A stretch of 64,000 bases of DNA from an uncultured Eubacteriales bacterium. Its GTDB lineage: Bacteria; Bacillota; Clostridia; Oscillospirales; Acutalibacteraceae. Shown in pieces: positions 1 to 7,762 of this stretch (position 1 is the first letter of the stretch; the number at the start of each line of letters is the position of its first letter). The stretch spans positions 46,243 through 110,242 of the forward strand of contig CAKSHJ010000003.1 of NCBI GenBank assembly GCA_934457095.1, given 5' to 3'. Below the pieces are notes generated by a model, which saw only the letters and a list, made by a program, of their open reading frames with translations, was not told the DNA's origin and did no database searches. Both the position numbers and the translations under genes were made by a program.

Positions 1-615
1 GTGCGGGTAAATCAGCGTACGCCTTTTGGCGTGGTGCAAACGGCTCGCACCTGCGACAAGTGTCGCGGTAAGGGGAAAATTATTGAGCATCCATGCAAGG
101 CATGCGGCGGTTCCGGCCATGTGCGAAAAAAGAAAACGTTGGAAATTAACATTCCCGCAGGGATTGCCGATGAGCAAATGCTCAAGGTGAGCGCGCAGGG
201 TAACGCTGGTATTAACGGCGGTCCTGCCGGAGATTTATTGCTGGTGGTACAGGTTCAGCCGCACCCCATTTTTACAAGACAAGGTAACGACGTCTGGTGT
301 GAGATTCCACTGACCTTTACGCAAGCTGCGCTGGGTGCGGAAATTACCGTGCCGACCTTGTATGGAGACGTGAGCTACCCGGTGCACGAGGGTACTCAGC
401 CTGGTGATGTATTTAAACTGAAAGGTAAGGGAATTGAACGATTGGGTGGCAGAGGCAAAGGTGACCAGTTTGTAAAGGTGACTATTGAGGTACCCAAAAA
501 CCTTTCCAAAGAGCAAAAAGAAATTTTGCAGGCGTTTGAGGCCAGTGCAAGTGAAAAAAACTATGCAAAGCGCAAGAGTTTTTTTGAAAAAATTAAAGAT
601 AAATTTGAGGCGTAA
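1..615 (+). CDS. dnaJ: DnaJ chaperone, C-terminal part (cut by window edge)
   Basis: This is the last 204 residues of the Hsp40 co-chaperone that stimulates DnaK ATPase and presents unfolded clients. The window opens inside the cysteine-rich zinc domain: two CxxCxGxG repeats are visible (CDKCRGKG and CKACGGSG, residues 18-25 and 32-39 of the visible part). The beta-rich client-binding domain (LEINIPAGI onward) and the dimerisation tail follow. The J domain and the first two zinc repeats lie to the left. Base 1 is not the start codon. A terminator follows the stop, so this is probably the end of a grpE-dnaK-dnaJ type heat-shock operon, which is inferred. Confidence 0.96.
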   Translation: MRVNQRTPFGVVQTARTCDKCRGKGKIIEHPCKACGGSGHVRKKKTLEINIPAGIADEQMLKVSAQGNAGINGGPAGDLLLVVQVQPHPIFTRQGNDVWCEIPLTFTQAALGAEITVPTLYGDVSYPVHEGTQPGDVFKLKGKGIERLGGRGKGDQFVKVTIEVPKNLSKEQKEILQAFEASASEKNYAKRKSFFEKIKDKFEA

Positions 616-633
616 TACACTTCAACACAGAGA

Positions 634-661
634 ACGGTAGGGCAATTCCTATCGTTTTTTA
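634..661 (+). terminator. Rho-independent terminator after dnaJ
   Basis: Bases 634-641 (ACGGTAGG) pair with 648-655 (CCTATCGT) around a 6-nt loop, with one G-T pair, followed by a T run. It sits 19 bp after the dnaJ stop. Confidence 0.8.
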
Positions 662-744
662 TTGCACATTACACAATTAGAAGAGGCGTTTGTTAGGCAG
701 GGCTACATTATTTACTGAATGTTGCAAAAAATATTACAAAAGTG

Positions 745-773
745 TTGCAATTTGCATGCGGTCGGGTTACAAT
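745..773 (+). promoter_or_regulatory. Sigma-A type promoter for the double-glycine peptide cluster
   Basis: TTGCAA (745-750), a 17-bp spacer and TACAAT (768-773). It lies 67 bp upstream of the first peptide start. The word GTTGCAA also occurs at 721-727 and 744-750, a spaced repeat that could be an activator site; that part is speculation. Confidence 0.6.
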
Positions 774-840
774 AAAATAGGTATAAATTACATAAAATTT
801 TATACAAAATATTACATATCATTTTAAGGAGGCGAAAATC

Positions 841-1002
841 ATGAAAAAATTTAATCAAATGACAGAAAAGAGCATGAGCAAAGTAAAAGGCGGCGAGTTA
901 ATTATATTGATCGTGAACCTGTTGGCACTGGTTGTAACTCCGCTTGCACTGGGTGGCGCTGTAGGTTACGGTGCATATGAAGGTACAAAAAATAACAAAT
1001 AA
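841..1002 (+). CDS. Double-glycine leader peptide 1 (bacteriocin-like, 53 aa)
   Basis: A 53-residue peptide with RBS AAGGAGGCG 9 nt upstream. Residues 1-18 form a textbook double-glycine leader ending KVKGG: hydrophobic residues sit at -4 (V), -7 (M), -12 (M) and -15 (F). Cleavage after Gly18 would release a 35-residue core that is almost entirely hydrophobic, with a GGAVG (GxxxG) motif and the polar tail EGTKNNK. Such leaders are removed and exported by C39-peptidase ABC transporters in class II bacteriocin and peptide-pheromone systems. No such transporter, immunity protein or histidine kinase is in the window. The antimicrobial role is inferred; a signalling peptide is the alternative. Confidence 0.75.
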   Translation: MKKFNQMTEKSMSKVKGGELIILIVNLLALVVTPLALGGAVGYGAYEGTKNNK

Positions 1003-1045
1003 GCGTCTTTAAGCAATCAATTTATTCTGAAAAGGAGATTCGATT

Positions 1046-1207
1046 ATGAAACATTTTAATCAGATGGCTGAAAAACAAATGGCCAACGCCAAGGGCGGCG
1101 AGTTGATATTGTTTATTTATACGATTATGGCCATTGCTATGGCAACAAGTGCCGGCGCTATCGGCGGTACTATCGGCGGTTTGGCTGCTCGTGACAAAAT
1201 TAAATAA
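1046..1207 (+). CDS. Double-glycine leader peptide 2 (bacteriocin-like, 53 aa)
   Basis: This is a paralogue of the preceding gene with the same length (53 aa) and RBS AAAGGAG 8 nt upstream. The leader (residues 1-18, ending NAKGG) again carries the hydrophobic pattern at -4 (A), -7 (M), -12 (M) and -15 (F). The core begins with the same EL-I pair and is 35 residues long, with an alanine/glycine-rich helix containing GGTIGG and a basic end RDKIK. Leader identity is high while the cores differ, as expected for peptides sharing one exporter. Two different hydrophobic cores with GxxxG motifs side by side resemble two-peptide (class IIb) bacteriocins. That is an inference from layout, not a family match. 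Confidence 0.72.
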   Translation: MKHFNQMAEKQMANAKGGELILFIYTIMAIAMATSAGAIGGTIGGLAARDKIK

Positions 1208-1267
1208 TTATCGCAATGGCATTCCAAACAGCTAAATTTATTTTTATACACAAGAAGGCAAAAAATT

Positions 1268-1416
1268 ATGAAAGCTTTTAATCAATGACCGAAAAATAAA
1301 TGTCTAAAACCAACGGTGGTTTGCTTGATTTTCTCTGCATTGTTGCAGCGACAGTCATTGTAGCTGGATTGGGTGCAGGTGTTGGCGCAGCGGCAGGTAC
1401 AAAAAATAATAAATAA
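1268..1416 (+). pseudogene. Decayed third double-glycine peptide gene
   Basis: The start (ATG AAA GCT TTT AAT CAA) matches peptides 1 and 2, but one A is missing after CAA, so the frame hits TGA at once. Restoring that base gives MTEK followed by an in-frame TAA where the intact copies have S or Q, then MSKTNGG and a 31-residue Gly/Ala-rich core ending GTKNNK, the same tail as peptide 1. So two separate lesions, a frameshift and a nonsense codon, both fall in the leader. Translation could restart at ATG 1300 to give a 38-residue peptide with a shortened leader, but no good RBS precedes it. Confidence 0.7.
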
Positions 1417-1434
1417 GTTCTCAGTTTCCAAAAT

Positions 1435-1463
1435 GCTCGGGCAATTTTGCTTGGGCGTTTTTT
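1435..1463 (+). terminator. Terminator of the peptide cluster
   Basis: A 10-bp stem, 1435-1444 (GCTCGGGCAA) with 1447-1456 (TTGCTTGGGC), containing G-T pairs, followed by a T-rich run from 1458. Confidence 0.6.
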
Positions 1464-1474
1464 ATTTTGCCTTC

Positions 1475-1503
1475 TTTACAAATTTTGAATTTTTTGCTAT
1501 GAT
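1475..1503 (+). promoter_or_regulatory. Promoter for the TM2-domain gene
   Basis: TTTACA (1475-1480), a 17-bp spacer and TATGAT (1498-1503), 35 bp ahead of the start codon. Confidence 0.5.
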
Positions 1504-1538
1504 AAAAAACAATGAAATTATAGAAAGAAGAGAGCGTA

Positions 1539-1877
1539 ATGAACACACAAATGGTGGATCAATACATAATGATGAACCAAAAATATTTTCCGTCCGACAA
1601 ACTTTTTGTGTTGAAGGAACGGTTGTGCGCTATGGACGAGCAACGCTATCAGGGACTTTTGCAGCAAAATTTAAAGGACCCGGTGATTTCGCTGGTGCTT
1701 TCGTTATTTCTGGGTGGACTTGGAGTAGACAGATTTTTCGTAGGAGACATTGGTATGGGTGTGCTGAAGTTACTGACAGGCGGCATATTTGGTGTTTTGA
1801 CTATTATAGACTGGTTTTTGATTATGGGCAGAACCAGAAACAAAAATTTTGAAAATATTATGCAGTTTACCTACTAA
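1539..1877 (+). CDS. TM2-domain membrane protein (112 aa)
   Basis: A soluble N-terminal stretch of about 48 residues is followed by the TM2 signature. A first hydrophobic segment (VISLVLSLFLGGLG, about 48-61) leads into the polar turn VDRFFVGD, a second segment continues with GMGVLKLLTGGIFGV, and the domain ends TIIDWFLIMG. The D-R-F motif after the first helix and the D-W in the last are typical of the family. TM2 proteins are small integral membrane proteins of unknown function, widespread in Bacillota. The gene has its own promoter and terminator, so its position beside the peptides may be coincidental. Confidence 0.85.
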   Translation: MNTQMVDQYIMMNQKYFPSDKLFVLKERLCAMDEQRYQGLLQQNLKDPVISLVLSLFLGGLGVDRFFVGDIGMGVLKLLTGGIFGVLTIIDWFLIMGRTRNKNFENIMQFTY

Positions 1878-1887
1878 AATTACAACA

Positions 1888-1918
1888 AAAACCCCCGGCA
1901 GGAAACCGAGGGTTTTTT
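1888..1918. terminator. Bidirectional terminator between TM2 gene and secA
   Basis: AAAACCC-C-CGG pairs with CCG-A-GGGTTTT across a 7-nt loop. T runs on both strands serve the converging genes. Confidence 0.8.
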
Positions 1919-1920
1919 AT

Positions 1921-4683
1921 TTATTCGTCTGCGCCGCAGCATTTTTTATATTTTTTACCGCTTCCACAAGGACAAAGGTCGTTTCTGCCAACCTTATCGC
2001 CATCATTTACAACTGTTGTATTTTGGGCTTCATTGTCCGGGTCGCTGATTTTCACCGCTGCATTTGCACCGGACTCCAGCATCTCCTTTGGAGCCTGTTC
2101 CTCCTCTACGACCTGAATTTTAGCCGAGAGCAACAACCGAGTGGTATCGTCGCGAATATTTGCCACCATTTGGTCGAACATATCCAGCCCCTCATTGCGG
2201 TATTCTACAACCGGGTCGCGCTGTGCATAGCCACGCAGATGAATGCCGCGTTTGAGCTGCTCCATAGCATCAATATGATCCATCCACTGAACATCGACGC
2301 ATTTGAGCATTACCACACGCTCAAGCTCTCGAGTAACCGGCGAACCGAACATTTGCTCACGAGCAGCGCTCAATGCGTCTGCTTTTTGAATCAAATCATT
2401 TTTAATATCGTCCTTGCTGATGGTTTTAAGCTCTTCCTGTGTATATTGCAGGTCATTTTCGGTGAGTAGCCAACCCATGTAATTATCTCTTAAACCGACA
2501 ATATTCCACTCCTGGCGGGTTTCGCTTTCCGGAAGATACGCATCCACGGTATCGGCAATGGACTGGTGCATCATCTTGGTAATTTCGTCTTTTACATTGT
2601 CGCCGTCGAGCACTTGGTCGCGTTGTCTGTAAATCAACTCGCGCTGGCGATTCATAACATCGTCATATTGCAGCACATTTTTTCTGGTTGCAAAATTGCG
2701 TGCTTCCACTTTGCGTTGCGCATTTTCAATGGTATTGGACAGCATTCTGTTCTCAATGGGAGTATTTTCGTCAATGTTAAGGTGGTTCATCACAGCGGCA
2801 ATGCGCTCTCCGCCGAACAGACGCATCAAATCGTCCTCCAGAGAGATATAAAAACGGCTTTCACCGGGGTCGCCCTGACGACCGGCGCGTCCGCGGAGCT
2901 GATTGTCAATACGGCGAGATTCATGGCGTTCGGTGCCGATGATATATAAGCCGCCCGCCTGACGAACCTCTTCGGCCTCCTGTTTGCTTTGCTCGGTAAA
3001 ATGTTCCACCAGCTGGCGGTATTCCTCTCTGGCTTTTAATACCTGAGTACTTTCGGTTTGGGCATAGCCGACGGCTTCTGCAATGACTTCCTCAGGGTAG
3101 CCCTTATGCCGCAGTTGTGCTTTGGCTTTATATTCGCCGTTGCCGCCGAGCATAATATCAGTACCGCGACCCGCCATATTGGTGGCAATGGTAACGGCGC
3201 CCTTATGACCGGCCTGTGCGACAATTTCAGCCTCCTGCTCATGGTGCTTGGCATTTAACACATTGTGCTTAATGCCGTGTTCATACAATTTGCGGCTGAG
3301 CAGCTCGGATTTTTCAATGGAAATGGTACCGACCAAGACCGGCTGTCCTTTTTTGTTATGCTCAATAATGTCATTAATGACGGCGTTGAATTTACCGTGT
3401 TCGGTTTTGTAAATGACATCCGGGTGGTCAATACGCTGCGGCGTACGGTTTGTGGGAATTTCCACAACATCGAGTTTGTAAATTTCGCGGAATTCCTCTT
3501 CCTCGGTCATAGCGGTACCGGTCATGCCGGAGAGTTTTGTATATAGACGAAAGAAATTCTGGAAAGTGATAGTAGCAAGGGTTTTGCTTTCTCTGGCGAC
3601 CTCCACGCCCTCTTTTGCCTCAATGGCCTGGTGCAAACCCTCGTTGTAGCGGCGGCCATTCATCAGGCGACCGGTGAATTCGTCAACAATAATGACCTCG
3701 CCGCCTTTTACCACATAGTCAATATCCTTTTGCATCACGCCGTGCGCCTTAATCGCCTGATTTATGTGATGCTGTAAGGTAATGTGTTCGGCATCAAGCA
3801 AATTTTCCACTTTAAAATAGGCTTCGGCTTTTTTCACACCATTTGGCGTCAGAGTCGCGGTTTTAGCCTTTTCGTCCACCAAAAAATCGGCTTCGGCATA
3901 AAGCTCATCGTTGTCCTCTTTGCGGTTTAATTCCGCAACCTTTACCATATGCAAGGTTTTGGCAAAGCGGTCCGCTTTTACATACAAGTCGGTGGATTTT
4001 TCACCGGGACCAGAGATAATCAGCGGAGTACGAGCCTCGTCAATCAGAATGGAGTCCACCTCGTCCACAATGGCAAAGTTATGCCCGCGCTGCACCTTGT
4101 CCTGCTTGTAAATCACCATGTTATCACGCAGGTAATCAAAGCCCAGTTCATTGTTGGTGCCGTATGTAATGTCGGCTTCATAGGCTTTGCGGCGTTCGGC
4201 TTTTGGCATATCATGGGTAATCAGTCCCACGGTAAGGCCCATAAAGCGGTGAATTTTACCCATCCATTCCGAGTCACGCTTTGCAAGGTAGTCATTCACG
4301 GTGACTACATGCACGCCCTTGCCGGTCAATGCGTTCAGGTAAGAGGGCAGGGTTGCCACCAAAGTTTTACCCTCACCGGTTCTCATCTCGCTGATGCGCC
4401 CCTGATGCAGGGAGATACCGCCGATGATTTGCACGGGGAAGTGGCGCAAACCCAGCACACGAGCAGAGGCCTCTCTGCAAGCGGCAAAGGCCTGCGGCAA
4501 AATATCGTCCAGCGTTTCTCCCTTTGCAAGGCGTTCCTTTAGAGCGGGAGTTTGTGCCTGTAATTCTTTATCAGACATCGCCTTATAAGTTTCCTCCAAA
4601 GCCAGCACCTGCTCGCAAATTGGTCTAATTCGTTTTAGTTCGCGTTTGCTGTAATTGCCAAACAGCAGTTTCATTACGCCCAT
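1921..4683 (-). CDS. secA: Preprotein translocase ATPase SecA
   Basis: SecA is the motor that threads unfolded preproteins through SecYEG. From the chosen ATG (4683) the protein has 920 residues, a normal length. Visible features are Walker A (RTGEGKT, about 101-107), the DEVDSILIDEART helicase II region, the second motor domain with TNMAGRGTDI and the arginine-finger region LRGRAGRQGDPG, and the C-terminal zinc SEC-C motif CPCGSGKKYKKCC. The start was chosen because TTGAGGTG lies 6-12 nt upstream of ATG 4683. The GTG three codons earlier overlaps that RBS, and a second ATG three codons later (4674) is also possible. It is transcribed alone from its own promoter. Confidence 0.97.
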   Translation of the reverse strand: MGVMKLLFGNYSKRELKRIRPICEQVLALEETYKAMSDKELQAQTPALKERLAKGETLDDILPQAFAACREASARVLGLRHFPVQIIGGISLHQGRISEMRTGEGKTLVATLPSYLNALTGKGVHVVTVNDYLAKRDSEWMGKIHRFMGLTVGLITHDMPKAERRKAYEADITYGTNNELGFDYLRDNMVIYKQDKVQRGHNFAIVDEVDSILIDEARTPLIISGPGEKSTDLYVKADRFAKTLHMVKVAELNRKEDNDELYAEADFLVDEKAKTATLTPNGVKKAEAYFKVENLLDAEHITLQHHINQAIKAHGVMQKDIDYVVKGGEVIIVDEFTGRLMNGRRYNEGLHQAIEAKEGVEVARESKTLATITFQNFFRLYTKLSGMTGTAMTEEEEFREIYKLDVVEIPTNRTPQRIDHPDVIYKTEHGKFNAVINDIIEHNKKGQPVLVGTISIEKSELLSRKLYEHGIKHNVLNAKHHEQEAEIVAQAGHKGAVTIATNMAGRGTDIMLGGNGEYKAKAQLRHKGYPEEVIAEAVGYAQTESTQVLKAREEYRQLVEHFTEQSKQEAEEVRQAGGLYIIGTERHESRRIDNQLRGRAGRQGDPGESRFYISLEDDLMRLFGGERIAAVMNHLNIDENTPIENRMLSNTIENAQRKVEARNFATRKNVLQYDDVMNRQRELIYRQRDQVLDGDNVKDEITKMMHQSIADTVDAYLPESETRQEWNIVGLRDNYMGWLLTENDLQYTQEELKTISKDDIKNDLIQKADALSAAREQMFGSPVTRELERVVMLKCVDVQWMDHIDAMEQLKRGIHLRGYAQRDPVVEYRNEGLDMFDQMVANIRDDTTRLLLSAKIQVVEEEQAPKEMLESGANAAVKISDPDNEAQNTTVVNDGDKVGRNDLCPCGSGKKYKKCCGADE

Positions 4684-4743
4684 TTCTTTCACCTCAAGAA
4701 TTGATTTTTATTGGGAATCATTGGTCATTTCGAATCAGAAAAA

Positions 4744-4765
4744 ACCTGATGCAGACCTGATGCAG
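4744..4765. repeat. Perfect tandem 11-mer in the secA leader
   Basis: ACCTGATGCAG occurs twice back to back (4744-4754 and 4755-4765), between the secA promoter and start codon. Confidence 0.7.
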
Positions 4766-4778
4766 ATATGTATTTTTT

Positions 4779-4807
4779 ATTATAGCACATCTTGTGCCGA
4801 AAATAAA
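4779..4807 (-). promoter_or_regulatory. secA promoter with extended -10
   Basis: On the minus strand: TTTATT (4802-4807), 17 bp, TATAAT (4779-4784), preceded by TGTGC, an extended -10 that compensates for the weak -35. Confidence 0.6.
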
Positions 4808-4859
4808 GTTTTTTTCACAGAACTTTCGGCTGAATGCAGGAAAATTTGCAGAGTATCTA

Positions 4860-4888
4860 TTGTCAAACCGCAAAAGATTGCTTATAAT
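4860..4888 (+). promoter_or_regulatory. Strong promoter for the NifU-like/GGGtGRT operon
   Basis: TTGTCA (4860-4865), exactly 17 bp, then a perfect TATAAT (4883-4888). Confidence 0.75.
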
Positions 4889-4944
4889 AAAAAGCGTAAA
4901 GTCTAAAAATTGAAGGAAAAATAAGGTGCGAAAGGAGTACCGCT

Positions 4945-5637
4945 ATGAATTATTCCCATGAAGTGGAAATTATGTGTACCGTACAGCAAGGCCCCAACCA
5001 CGGTCCCTCTCCCATTCCGGAGGAAGGCAAATGGGTCAAGGCCTATGATATTAAAGATATTTCCGGTCTTTCTCACGGAGTCGGTTGGTGCGCTCCGCAG
5101 CAGGGCGCGTGCAAATTAACGCTCAATGTAAAAAACGGCATTGTAGAGGAGGCGCTGGTAGAAACCATCGGCTGCTCCGGTATGACGCATTCTGCGGCGA
5201 TGGCTGCGGAAATTTTGCCGGGCAAAACGCTGTTGGAATGCTTGAATACCGACCTTGTGTGCGACGCTATCAATGTTGCCATGCGGGAATTGTTCCAGCA
5301 ATTAGCCTATGGAAGAAGTCAAACGGCGTTTTCCGAGGGTGGACTGCCCATTGGCGCAGGCTTGGAGGACTTGGGCAAGGGCTTGCGCAGCCAAATTGGC
5401 ACAATGTACAGCACGAAAGCAAAGGGCGTGCGTTATATGGAAATGGCGGAGGGTTATGTGACTTCCTTGGCGCTGGACGAAAATGATGAGGTAATCGGCT
5501 ACCGTTTTGTGAAGCTGGGCAAAATGCTGGAGGATATTCGCCACGGCACGACTCCCAACGAAGCGTATGAGAAAAATATGGGGCAATACGGCCGCTATGA
5601 CGGCGCAGCAAAATATATTGACCCCCGCGAAGAATAA
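4945..5637 (+). CDS. NifU/IscU-like iron-sulfur scaffold-related protein
   Basis: A 230-residue protein with RBS AAAGGAG. The central part (about 45-115) resembles the NifU N-terminal/IscU fold: GWCAPQQGACKLTLNVKNG, then ETIGCSGMTHSAAMAAEIL-GKT. The cysteine spacing could support cluster or metal binding (Cys53, Cys60 and the Cys of IGCSG). The N-terminus and the last 100 residues are not those of IscU. In Clostridia such proteins sit directly beside a GGGtGRT protein, and the same pair is seen here (21 bp apart, shared promoter). Biochemical function is not established. A role in Fe-S cluster handling is inferred from the fold only. Confidence 0.75.
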   Translation: MNYSHEVEIMCTVQQGPNHGPSPIPEEGKWVKAYDIKDISGLSHGVGWCAPQQGACKLTLNVKNGIVEEALVETIGCSGMTHSAAMAAEILPGKTLLECLNTDLVCDAINVAMRELFQQLAYGRSQTAFSEGGLPIGAGLEDLGKGLRSQIGTMYSTKAKGVRYMEMAEGYVTSLALDENDEVIGYRFVKLGKMLEDIRHGTTPNEAYEKNMGQYGRYDGAAKYIDPREE

Positions 5638-5658
5638 CGGAAAAGGAGGAGATAGGCA

Positions 5659-6666
5659 ATGGCAAACAATATTACCTTTGAGGGCAAAGAGAGAAGAATT
5701 GCTAAAATAGAGCAGTGTCTTGCGAAGCACGGCATTGCAGATTTGGAGCAGGCGCGTGAAATTTGCCGGCAAAAGGGCTTTGACCCTTATACGATTGTAA
5801 AAGATGTGCAGCCGATTGCGTTTGAAAATGCAAGCTGGGCATATACCTTGGGCAGCGCCATTGCGCTGAAAAAGGGCGTGCGTTCCGCCTCCGAGGCAGC
5901 TGAGGTTATCGGTATTGGGCTGGAAGCCTTTTGTGTACCGGGCTCGGTAGCGGAGCAGAGAAATGTAGGGCAGGGGCATGGTAATTTGGGTGCAATGTTA
6001 CTCAAAGAGGAGACCGATTGCTTTGCATTTTTAGCGGGACATGAATCTTTTGCTGCCGCAGAGGGTGCAATCGGTATTGCCAGAACCGCCAATAAAGCCA
6101 GAAAAAAACCGTTGCGCGTCATTTTAAACGGTCTTGGCAAAGACGCTGCTTATATTATTTCGCGCGTGAACGGCTTTACTTTTGTGGAAACGCAGTATGA
6201 TTTTCAAACTGGTGTGCTTAGGGTGGTCAATGAGCGCAAATTCTCGGATGGGGAACGTGCGCAGGTAAAATGCTACGGTGCAGACGATGTTCTTGAAGGC
6301 GTTGCCGTTATGAAGCATGAGGGCGTAGATGTTTCCATTACAGGTAATTCCACCAATCCTACGCGGTTTCAGCATTTGGTGGCGGGCACCTATAAAAAAT
6401 GGGCCATGGAAAACGGTAAGCAATATTTTTCGGTTGCAAGCGGCGGCGGTACGGGTCGAACATTGCACCCGGACAATATGGCAGCAGGCCCTGCTTCCTA
6501 CGGTTTGACTGACTCCATGGGCCGTATGCACGGCGATGCGCAATTTGCAGGGTCGTCGTCGGTGCCGGCGCATGTGGAGATGATGGGTTTGATTGGCATG
6601 GGTAATAACCCCATGGTAGGCGCTACGGTAGCATGTGCAGTTGCCGTTTACGAGGCGCTCAAATAA
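5659..6666 (+). CDS. GGGtGRT family protein
   Basis: A 335-residue protein preceded by AAAAGGAGGAG. It carries the family-naming motif in SGGGTGRTLHPDN (about residues 259-271), a glycine-rich loop followed by a histidine, and a second conserved block GSSSVPAHVEMMGLIGMGNNPMVGATVA near the end. No signal peptide or membrane segment is seen, so it is probably cytosolic. The family is known in anaerobic Bacillota but has no assigned reaction. Its operon partner is the NifU-like protein just upstream, which suggests a joint role. The glycine-rich motif might bind a nucleotide or cofactor, but that is speculation. Confidence 0.85.
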   Translation: MANNITFEGKERRIAKIEQCLAKHGIADLEQAREICRQKGFDPYTIVKDVQPIAFENASWAYTLGSAIALKKGVRSASEAAEVIGIGLEAFCVPGSVAEQRNVGQGHGNLGAMLLKEETDCFAFLAGHESFAAAEGAIGIARTANKARKKPLRVILNGLGKDAAYIISRVNGFTFVETQYDFQTGVLRVVNERKFSDGERAQVKCYGADDVLEGVAVMKHEGVDVSITGNSTNPTRFQHLVAGTYKKWAMENGKQYFSVASGGGTGRTLHPDNMAAGPASYGLTDSMGRMHGDAQFAGSSSVPAHVEMMGLIGMGNNPMVGATVACAVAVYEALK

Positions 6667-6671
6667 AAGTA

Positions 6672-6709
6672 AAACTGCTGAAAGAACGAATACTTTCAGC
6701 AGTTTTCTA
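6672..6709. terminator. Bidirectional terminator after the GGGtGRT gene
   Basis: A 13-bp perfect stem (6672-6684 with 6693-6705) and an 8-nt loop, with T runs on both strands. It also ends fba from the other side. Confidence 0.9.
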
Positions 6710-6719
6710 TTTCTACGGG

Positions 6720-7658
6720 TTATGCTTGGTTTGCACAGCCCAATACCGTGTTAATTTTATGCGCCACCATGTTTTCAATTGCGGTACGTGCAGGTCCCAA
6801 ATATTGCCGCGGGTCAAAATGGTCGGGGTGCTGCGCCATATACTGCCGAATCGTACCGGTCATGGCAAGGCGTAGGTCAGAGTCAATATTGATTTTGCAA
6901 ACCGCCATTTTTGCGGCTTTGCACAGCATATCCTCCGGAATGCCGATGGCGCCGGGCATATTACCGCCGTTTTCGTTAATCATTTTCACAAATTCCGGGA
7001 TAACCGACGAAGCGCCGTGTAATACAATGGGAAAGCCCGGCAAACGCGCTTCTACCTCTTGCAAAATATCAAAGCGCAGTTGCGGGTTTTGTCCCGGCTT
7101 GAATTTATACGCACCGTGGCTGGTTCCAATGGCAATCGCCAGCGAGTCCACGCCGGTACGTTCCACAAAGTCCTGTACTTGCGCCGGGTTGGTATAAGAG
7201 GCGTCCTCGTCACTCACATTTACATCATCCTCAATACCGGCCAGCCGTCCAAGCTCACCCTCTACGGTTACGCCGTGTGCATGGGCATATTCCACAACCT
7301 TGCGGGTCAGCGCAACATTGTCCTCGTAATCGTGGTGAGAGCCGTCAATCATCACCGAAGTAAAACCGCCGTCCACACAGTCCTTGCACAATTCAAAGGT
7401 ATCACCGTGGTCCAAATGCAATGCAATGGGCAGCTGCGGGTTTTCCTGTACAGCGGCCTCTACCAATTTTAGTAGGTAGGTATGGTTGGCATATTTACGC
7501 GCGCCGGCAGAAACCTGTAAAATTACCGGTGCATTCAGCGCACTGCATGCTTGGGTAATTCCCTGTACAATTTCCATATTATTGACATTAAACGCTCCGA
7601 TTGCATAGCCGTTTTCATAGGCTTTCCGGAACATTTCCGTTGTATTGACAAGCGCCAT
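6720..7658 (-). CDS. fba: Class II fructose-1,6-bisphosphate aldolase
   Basis: A zinc-dependent aldolase that splits fructose 1,6-bisphosphate into DHAP and glyceraldehyde 3-phosphate in glycolysis. It has 312 residues from ATG 7658. Visible catalytic elements are HLDHG with Asp83 and zinc ligand His84, the GELGRLAGIED loop with Glu135, zinc ligands His181 (GTSHGAYK) and His214 (VLHGASS). The start was chosen because AAAGGAGTG lies about 7 nt upstream; an upstream in-frame GTG overlaps the RBS. It is monocistronic, with its own promoter. The rest of lower glycolysis lies in the pgk-tpiA-gpmI operon and gapA in this window. Confidence 0.95.
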   Translation of the reverse strand: MALVNTTEMFRKAYENGYAIGAFNVNNMEIVQGITQACSALNAPVILQVSAGARKYANHTYLLKLVEAAVQENPQLPIALHLDHGDTFELCKDCVDGGFTSVMIDGSHHDYEDNVALTRKVVEYAHAHGVTVEGELGRLAGIEDDVNVSDEDASYTNPAQVQDFVERTGVDSLAIAIGTSHGAYKFKPGQNPQLRFDILQEVEARLPGFPIVLHGASSVIPEFVKMINENGGNMPGAIGIPEDMLCKAAKMAVCKINIDSDLRLAMTGTIRQYMAQHPDHFDPRQYLGPARTAIENMVAHKINTVLGCANQA

Positions 7659-7702
7659 CAAAATCACACTCCTTTAAATGATATTCTTTTTAGTATGCCT
7701 AC

Positions 7703-7732
7703 AGTATAACATATCTTAAAAAGAAATGTCAG
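7703..7732 (-). promoter_or_regulatory. fba promoter
   Basis: On the minus strand: CTGACA (7727-7732), 18 bp, TATACT (7703-7708). Confidence 0.6.
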
Positions 7733-7762
7733 TCCTTTTGCAAATTATTCCGGGTAAATTTT

